Below are positions 30,743-34,519 of a stretch of DNA of 34,519 nucleotides, in pieces. The notes below the pieces were generated by a model. That model was not told the DNA's origin and made no database searches. It worked only from the letters and a program-made list of their open reading frames with translations. How positions within the stretch are numbered: the stretch's first letter is position 1; each line of letters opens with the position of its first letter. The translations under genes were made by a program, and so were the position numbers. The stretch comes from Chloroflexota bacterium (GTDB lineage: Bacteria; Chloroflexota; Dehalococcoidia; FW602-bin16): contig SCTZ01000127.1 of assembly GCA_004297765.1 (NCBI GenBank), forward strand, positions 1-34,519, in the 5' to 3' direction.

Positions 30743-32662
30743 CTACAATTCGTGCGCCAGTTCCGTAGCTTCTCGGAGCGCCGCGTTGATACGACGGACA
30801 CCGGCCGCGTCGCCGATCACGTAGAGCTCATCCAGCTGCCCCTTAAGCTGCTCCGCCAGATGAGTATCGGGCCGGTAGCCGACAGATAGGACCGTGGCAT
30901 CCGCCTCGATGGTCTGCTGCTGCCCCTCCCGTTCGATCAGCACCCCGGCATCGGTGATTTCGAGAGCCTTGCTCTTCGTGAGCGTCGCCACACCCAACAC
31001 GCGGAGCTGATCCAACAGGACCCAGCGGTTACTCGGCGATATGTCAGCGCCGATGCGCGGCAGCATCTCCACCAGAGTAACCTGCTTGCCACGCATGGCC
31101 ATGAGCTCGGCCGTCTCACAGCCAACCCAACCAGCGCCGATGATGACGACACGCTTACCTTCCAACGGCTTGCCGCGTAGAACCTGATCGGCCGTCACCA
31201 CGTTCGGGCGATCCGCGCCCGGGATGCGTGGAACGATCGGCTGGGCGCCGTTGGCGACCACCACGGCCTCTGGATGCAGCTCCGCGACCATGGCTGGGGT
31301 GACCTCTGTCTCGACCTGAACACGGGCACCGGACTTTTCAAGCTGCCCGATCAGATACTGGCGGAACCCCGCCAGCTCCTCCTTGTGCGGCGCGACCGTG
31401 CCGGGGACTAGCTCGCCCCCCAATTGTGGCGAGCGCTCGCACAGCGTGACGTCATGGCCGCGCTGGGCCGCGATAGTGGCCGCCTGCATTCCCGCGGGGC
31501 CACCGCCGATCACCAGGATGCGCCGAGGCCGCTTCGTGGGATGGAGGCGCAGTTCCTCCTCGCGACCACAGAAGGGATTGATAGAGCAGCGCACCTCCAG
31601 GTTCTGAAAGGCCCTGTCGAGGCAATCGCAGCAGGCTACACAATGGCGGATATCGCCAAGGCGGCCCTCCTGAGCTTTGCGAATCCACTCCGGCTCGGCT
31701 AGCCAGGCTCGCCCCATGGTGATCAAGTCAGATTGGCCGGATCGCAGGATGCGCTCGGCCACTTCCGGATCGTTGATCCGGTTGCAGGCCGAAACTGGAA
31801 CGCTAACCGCCTGCTTGATGCCAGAGGCCAGATAGGCAAAGCCGCCGCGAGGCACGCTGGTCACTACTTGCGGGACCGGTGCCTCGTGCCATCCCGCCGT
31901 GACGTTGATGCAGTCGACGCCGGCGGCCACCAGGTGCTGCGCGATGACCTTGTTCGCCTCCAGGCTGAGGCCGCCCGGCATCAGATCATCAGCCGACATT
32001 CGGTAGATAACGGGGAAGCTCGCTCCTACCTGCTCTTTGATACCCCGCACGATCTCCAGCGGAAAGCGCAGCCGGTTCTCCAGGCTGCCGCCAAACTCGT
32101 CTGCCCGCTGGTTGGTGAGCGGCGAGAGGAACTGGGTGACCAGAAAGCCGGCCGCGCCGTGGAGCTCCACGGCGTCGAAGCCGACCTCTCGTGCACGTCG
32201 AGCGCCATCCACGAAGTCCGCGATCAAAAGGCGAACCTCCTCTGTTGACAGCTCGCGCGGCACCTCCGTTACGTTGTGCGGGCTCGGGATGGGCGACGGC
32301 GCAATGGGCTGCACCCCGGTGATTCCGGAACGCGCGTGCCGGCCCGCGTGAGAGAACTGTGCGGCCATCCGGGCACCCTCGGCATGGACCTCGCGAATGA
32401 GTGCGGCCCAGCCCTCCATGGCGTCGTCGAAGTAGATCGCCTCACTGGCGTGGCACGCCCGCCCCCAGCGCGGCGGATTCATGCTACCGGTGATGATCAG
32501 TCCGACTCCGCCGCGCGCGCGCTCCAGGTAGAACGCGCGCAGGCTGTCCGTGACAAACCCTTCATTCTCCAGCCCGGTATCCATGGCTGCCATGATGGTC
32601 CGGTTTCGCAGTTCCAGCGTCCCGATTTGGATCGGCTCGAAAAGCTTAGTGAAGTGCGGCAT
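30743..32662 (-). CDS. NADH:flavin oxidoreductase, 2,4-dienoyl-CoA reductase (FadH)-like
   Basis: A 639-residue protein with an old-yellow-enzyme barrel (about 1-335), an Fe-S site, and FAD/NAD domains (GGGPAGMQAA near 380, GAGWVGCETAE near 510). It resembles E. coli FadH through GWHEAPVPQVVTSVPRGGF (catalytic His at 259) and NRINDPEVAERIL. Two oddities: the residue at FadH's catalytic Tyr166 is Phe173 (HGAAGFLVTQF), and the cluster ligands are Cys341, 344, 347, 359 (CxxCxxC then 11 residues), one residue short of the usual CxxCxxxC, with an extra Cys345. Ene reduction by an altered mechanism, or another substrate, is possible. The ATG at 32662 gives the normal N-terminus. The gene lies 32 bases behind the hydroxyacyl-CoA dehydrogenase. 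Confidence 0.88.
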   Translation of the reverse strand: MPHFTKLFEPIQIGTLELRNRTIMAAMDTGLENEGFVTDSLRAFYLERARGGVGLIITGSMNPPRWGRACHASEAIYFDDAMEGWAALIREVHAEGARMAAQFSHAGRHARSGITGVQPIAPSPIPSPHNVTEVPRELSTEEVRLLIADFVDGARRAREVGFDAVELHGAAGFLVTQFLSPLTNQRADEFGGSLENRLRFPLEIVRGIKEQVGASFPVIYRMSADDLMPGGLSLEANKVIAQHLVAAGVDCINVTAGWHEAPVPQVVTSVPRGGFAYLASGIKQAVSVPVSACNRINDPEVAERILRSGQSDLITMGRAWLAEPEWIRKAQEGRLGDIRHCVACCDCLDRAFQNLEVRCSINPFCGREEELRLHPTKRPRRILVIGGGPAGMQAATIAAQRGHDVTLCERSPQLGGELVPGTVAPHKEELAGFRQYLIGQLEKSGARVQVETEVTPAMVAELHPEAVVVANGAQPIVPRIPGADRPNVVTADQVLRGKPLEGKRVVIIGAGWVGCETAELMAMRGKQVTLVEMLPRIGADISPSNRWVLLDQLRVLGVATLTKSKALEITDAGVLIEREGQQQTIEADATVLSVGYRPDTHLAEQLKGQLDELYVIGDAAGVRRINAALREATELAHEL

Positions 32663-32694
32663 GCTGCTCGCCCCCGAACTGTATTCTTGCCCGC

Positions 32695-33552
32695 CTACTT
32701 CTTCGTGTAGTCGTAGAAGCCCTTGCCGGTCTTGCGACCGTAGCGTCCCGCCTCGGCCATCTTGATCAGGGTCTGGGGCATCTTCATGCGCTCGCCAAAG
32801 GCCTCTTCCATGCCCTTGCCGGAGTGGATCATCACGTCGATGCCGATCAGGTCGGCCAACTCGAACGGCCCCATGGGATAATTAAGCGCTAGCTTGATAG
32901 CCTCGTCGATTTCCTCCATGCTGGCCAGCCCTTCCTCGTAGATGCGGAGACACTCCAGCATGTGCGCATTCAGGGCCCGGCTGGTGATGAAGCCACTGGA
33001 GTCCTTGCAGACGACGCTTCTCCTTCCCAGGGCCGTCGACAGGTCCCGAGTGATCTGAATCGCCTCGTCCGAGGTCTGGACAGCTTTGACGATCTCGATC
33101 AGACGCATCATTTGGGGCGGGTTGAACCAATGCATGCCGCAGACCCGTTCGGGTCGCTTGGTGGCCGAGGCCATGGCCGTGACGCTCAGGTTGGAGGTAT
33201 TGGAGCCCAAGACGACCTCCGGCCGCACGATCCGATCGAGCTCGGCGAAAGTCTCCTTCTTTAGATCCAGGATCTCCGGAACGGCCTCGATCACGTAATC
33301 GGCATCACGGGCAGCCTCTTCCAGACTGGTCACCGGCTTGATCCGACCAAGTACGATATCGACCTGATCCGCGGCCAGCTTCCCAGCCTTCACCGTGCGC
33401 CCCAGGCTGGTCTTGATGTACCCCAGGCCTCTCTCGAGAAATTCGTCGCTGATGTCTCGCAGCACTACGTCGAAGCCCGACTCCGCGCATACCTGGGCGA
33501 TGCCGCTGCCCATGGTCCCGGCGCCCAAAACCGCGATCCGCTTGATCTCCAT
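32695..33552 (-). CDS. 3-hydroxyacyl-CoA dehydrogenase (3-hydroxybutyryl-CoA dehydrogenase type)
   Basis: A 285-residue NAD-dependent enzyme that oxidises a 3-hydroxyacyl-CoA to the 3-ketoacyl-CoA. The NAD-binding loop is GAGTMGSG (10-17); the catalytic pair is likely His141 (GMHWFNPP) and Glu153; SNTSN at 117-121 holds the usual Ser120. The C-terminal domain has the dimer signature YPMGPFELADLIGID and ends GRYGRKTGKGFYDY. Small changes from the common form are Trp in HWFNP and Asn121 where Ser is frequent. The ATG at 33552 has GAGGAG upstream. It lies between the PaaG-like crotonase and the FadH-like gene. With acyl-CoA dehydrogenase 2 it covers most of a beta-oxidation turn; a thiolase is not in the window. 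Confidence 0.92.
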   Translation of the reverse strand: MEIKRIAVLGAGTMGSGIAQVCAESGFDVVLRDISDEFLERGLGYIKTSLGRTVKAGKLAADQVDIVLGRIKPVTSLEEAARDADYVIEAVPEILDLKKETFAELDRIVRPEVVLGSNTSNLSVTAMASATKRPERVCGMHWFNPPQMMRLIEIVKAVQTSDEAIQITRDLSTALGRRSVVCKDSSGFITSRALNAHMLECLRIYEEGLASMEEIDEAIKLALNYPMGPFELADLIGIDVMIHSGKGMEEAFGERMKMPQTLIKMAEAGRYGRKTGKGFYDYTKK

Positions 33553-33625
33553 GACCTATTCTCCTCTTCGAGCTTGTTCTACCCTAGCGCAGGATAAGGC
33601 ATCCCTCCGGAATGCCCTCACCCCG

Positions 33626-33681
33626 CCCCGCATTGAACGAAAGTTCTTTCGGGGGACACCCCCGAACCCCCGGCCTCGCGG
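33626..33681. repeat. Intercistronic C/G-rich hairpin repeat, copy 2
   Basis: TTCGGGGG (33648-33655) pairs perfectly with CCCCCGAA (33659-33666) around ACA. The flanks (CCCCGCATT on one side, CCCCCGG on the other) match copy 1 at 3647-3702. It begins three bases from the stop of the crotonase gene, ahead of the hydroxyacyl-CoA dehydrogenase gene. Confidence 0.75.
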
Positions 33682-33684
33682 CAC

Positions 33685-34446
33685 CTACTGTCCGATGAAC
33701 TTGACAGGGCGCTTCTCCAGGAAAGCCTTGCCGGCCTCCTGATGATCCCGCGTCGACATGATCAACTGCTGCGACAGCGCCTCGTACTCCAGCAACTCCG
33801 ATAGCGTCATCTCGAAAGCCCGGCTCATGATCCGCTTCGAATACGTGATCGCGATCGGCGGACCCGCCGCGATCTTCTCGGCTAGCTCCCGCACAGCTCC
33901 CGCCAGCTCTCCCGCCGGCACCACTCGGTTCACCATCCCCAGCTTGTCGGCCAGCGCCACATCGATCGGACCCGGCAGTGCTGCCAGCTCGCGCGCTCGC
34001 CCCACACCCACCAGCCGCGGCAGGAAGTGCGCTCCCCCCACGTCCGGCAGCGGTCCGTCCACCGTCAGCAGCTCCCCAAAACTCGCCCGCTCTGACGCCA
34101 GGATCATGTCCCCAGCCAAAGCCAGGCTACAGCCCGCCCCCACCGCGGGTCCGTTCAGAGCCACCAGGCAGGGCTTGTCCATCTCAGCCAGCGTCAGCAC
34201 GATCTTCTTCAGCAGATCCTGCTTCCCCGCTAATCCACTATCGGAGGCATCGCCTCCCACACAAAAACTCTCGCCTGCGCCGGTCAGCACCACCACGTTC
34301 CAGCCAGCCGCATCCCGTGCTTCCTGCAGGGCACTATCCAGCTCCTCCAGCATGGTCGTGTTCAACGCGTTGCCTGCCGCGGGGCGATTCAGCGTGATGG
34401 TCGTCACCCCGCCCGCGCTCTCCACCAGAATCGTCTGGTATGTCAT
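33685..34446 (-). CDS. Crotonase-superfamily protein, PaaG/isomerase-like
   Basis: A 253-residue crotonase-fold protein. The oxyanion-hole segments are SFCVGGD (60-66) and GPAVGAGCSLALAGD (99-113). The two glutamates of true enoyl-CoA hydratases (Glu144 and Glu164 in the rat enzyme) fall at Ser107 and Leu127, so ordinary hydration is unlikely. The LPDVGGAHFLPRLVG segment has the Asp (Asp135) that PaaG-type isomerases use, so double-bond or ring isomerisation or CoA hydrolysis fits better. The C-terminal EMTLSELLEYEALSQQ, RDHQEAGKAFLEKR is normal. The ATG at 34446 has CAGGAGAGG upstream. It lies 20 bases after the stop of a partial gene and is probably co-transcribed with the hydroxyacyl-CoA dehydrogenase. 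Confidence 0.88.
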   Translation of the reverse strand: MTYQTILVESAGGVTTITLNRPAAGNALNTTMLEELDSALQEARDAAGWNVVVLTGAGESFCVGGDASDSGLAGKQDLLKKIVLTLAEMDKPCLVALNGPAVGAGCSLALAGDMILASERASFGELLTVDGPLPDVGGAHFLPRLVGVGRARELAALPGPIDVALADKLGMVNRVVPAGELAGAVRELAEKIAAGPPIAITYSKRIMSRAFEMTLSELLEYEALSQQLIMSTRDHQEAGKAFLEKRPVKFIGQ

Positions 34447-34466
34447 CTCGTCCTCTCCTGTCCGAG

Positions 34467-34519
34467 CTATTTTCCGGCCCGTACGCCCACTTCCAGCGTC
34501 AGGTTCGTCCGCAGATCCT
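34467..34519 (-). CDS. Partial CDS, C-terminal end of an upstream gene
   Basis: At the right edge a minus-strand frame reads DLRTNLTLEVGVRAGK and stops at TAG (34467-34469), 20 bases before the crotonase start. Short spacing and even codon use suggest the end of a real gene in the same operon. Sixteen residues are too few to name a family. Confidence 0.4.
   Translation of the reverse strand, partial: DLRTNLTLEVGVRAGK

Overview
The window is a GC-rich, gene-dense piece of a bacterial chromosome. Every gene I accept lies on the minus strand, so transcription runs from right to left. There are 22 complete protein genes, a partial gene at each edge, one short gene remnant, and many dispersed hairpin or inverted-repeat elements. 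I see no rRNA, tRNA, transposase, integrase or CRISPR array. Nothing fixes the taxon. CoA-dependent catabolism, ferredoxins fused to other domains and many small palindromic repeats would suit an uncultured soil or subsurface lineage such as Chloroflexota, but that is a guess.

Right block (about 34.5 to 21.1 kb): a crotonase lacking both hydratase glutamates (PaaG type), a 3-hydroxyacyl-CoA dehydrogenase, a FadH-like flavin/Fe-S reductase, an acyl-CoA dehydrogenase, three paralogous 248-residue SDR dehydrogenases with an EamA transporter among them, a ketosteroid-dehydrogenase-like flavoprotein, a CoxG-like SRPBCC protein, a zinc alcohol dehydrogenase, a small cysteine-containing protein of unknown function and a nitroreductase. 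Together these look like oxidation of a cyclic or branched alcohol/ketone followed by beta-oxidation.

Middle (about 21.1 to 16.2 kb): a 1.3 kb repeat cluster, a large MalT-type (STAND ATPase, LuxR-like HTH) regulator, and a 0.7 kb region with strong hairpins upstream of the left operon.

Left block (about 16.2 to 1.8 kb): an operon-like run of ten genes. It starts with four genes that match the core subunits of the acetophenone/acetone carboxylase family (HyuA-like, small zinc subunit, second HyuA-like, HyuB-like). Then come a CoA ligase, a LivK-type binding lipoprotein, an acyl-CoA dehydrogenase, a paralogous CoA ligase and two unusual ferredoxin-type proteins. Carboxylase followed by CoA ligase recalls the acetophenone route (ketone to beta-keto acid to CoA thioester), so I propose an ATP-dependent ketone carboxylation pathway of unknown substrate. 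A 13-codon remnant of an acyl-CoA dehydrogenase upstream of the second ligase shows that a dehydrogenase-ligase pair was once duplicated. The left end holds a Tat-type sugar-binding-like lipoprotein and the first codons of the next gene.

Starts were chosen by Shine-Dalgarno spacing and family N-termini. All family names come from reading motifs, without database searches.
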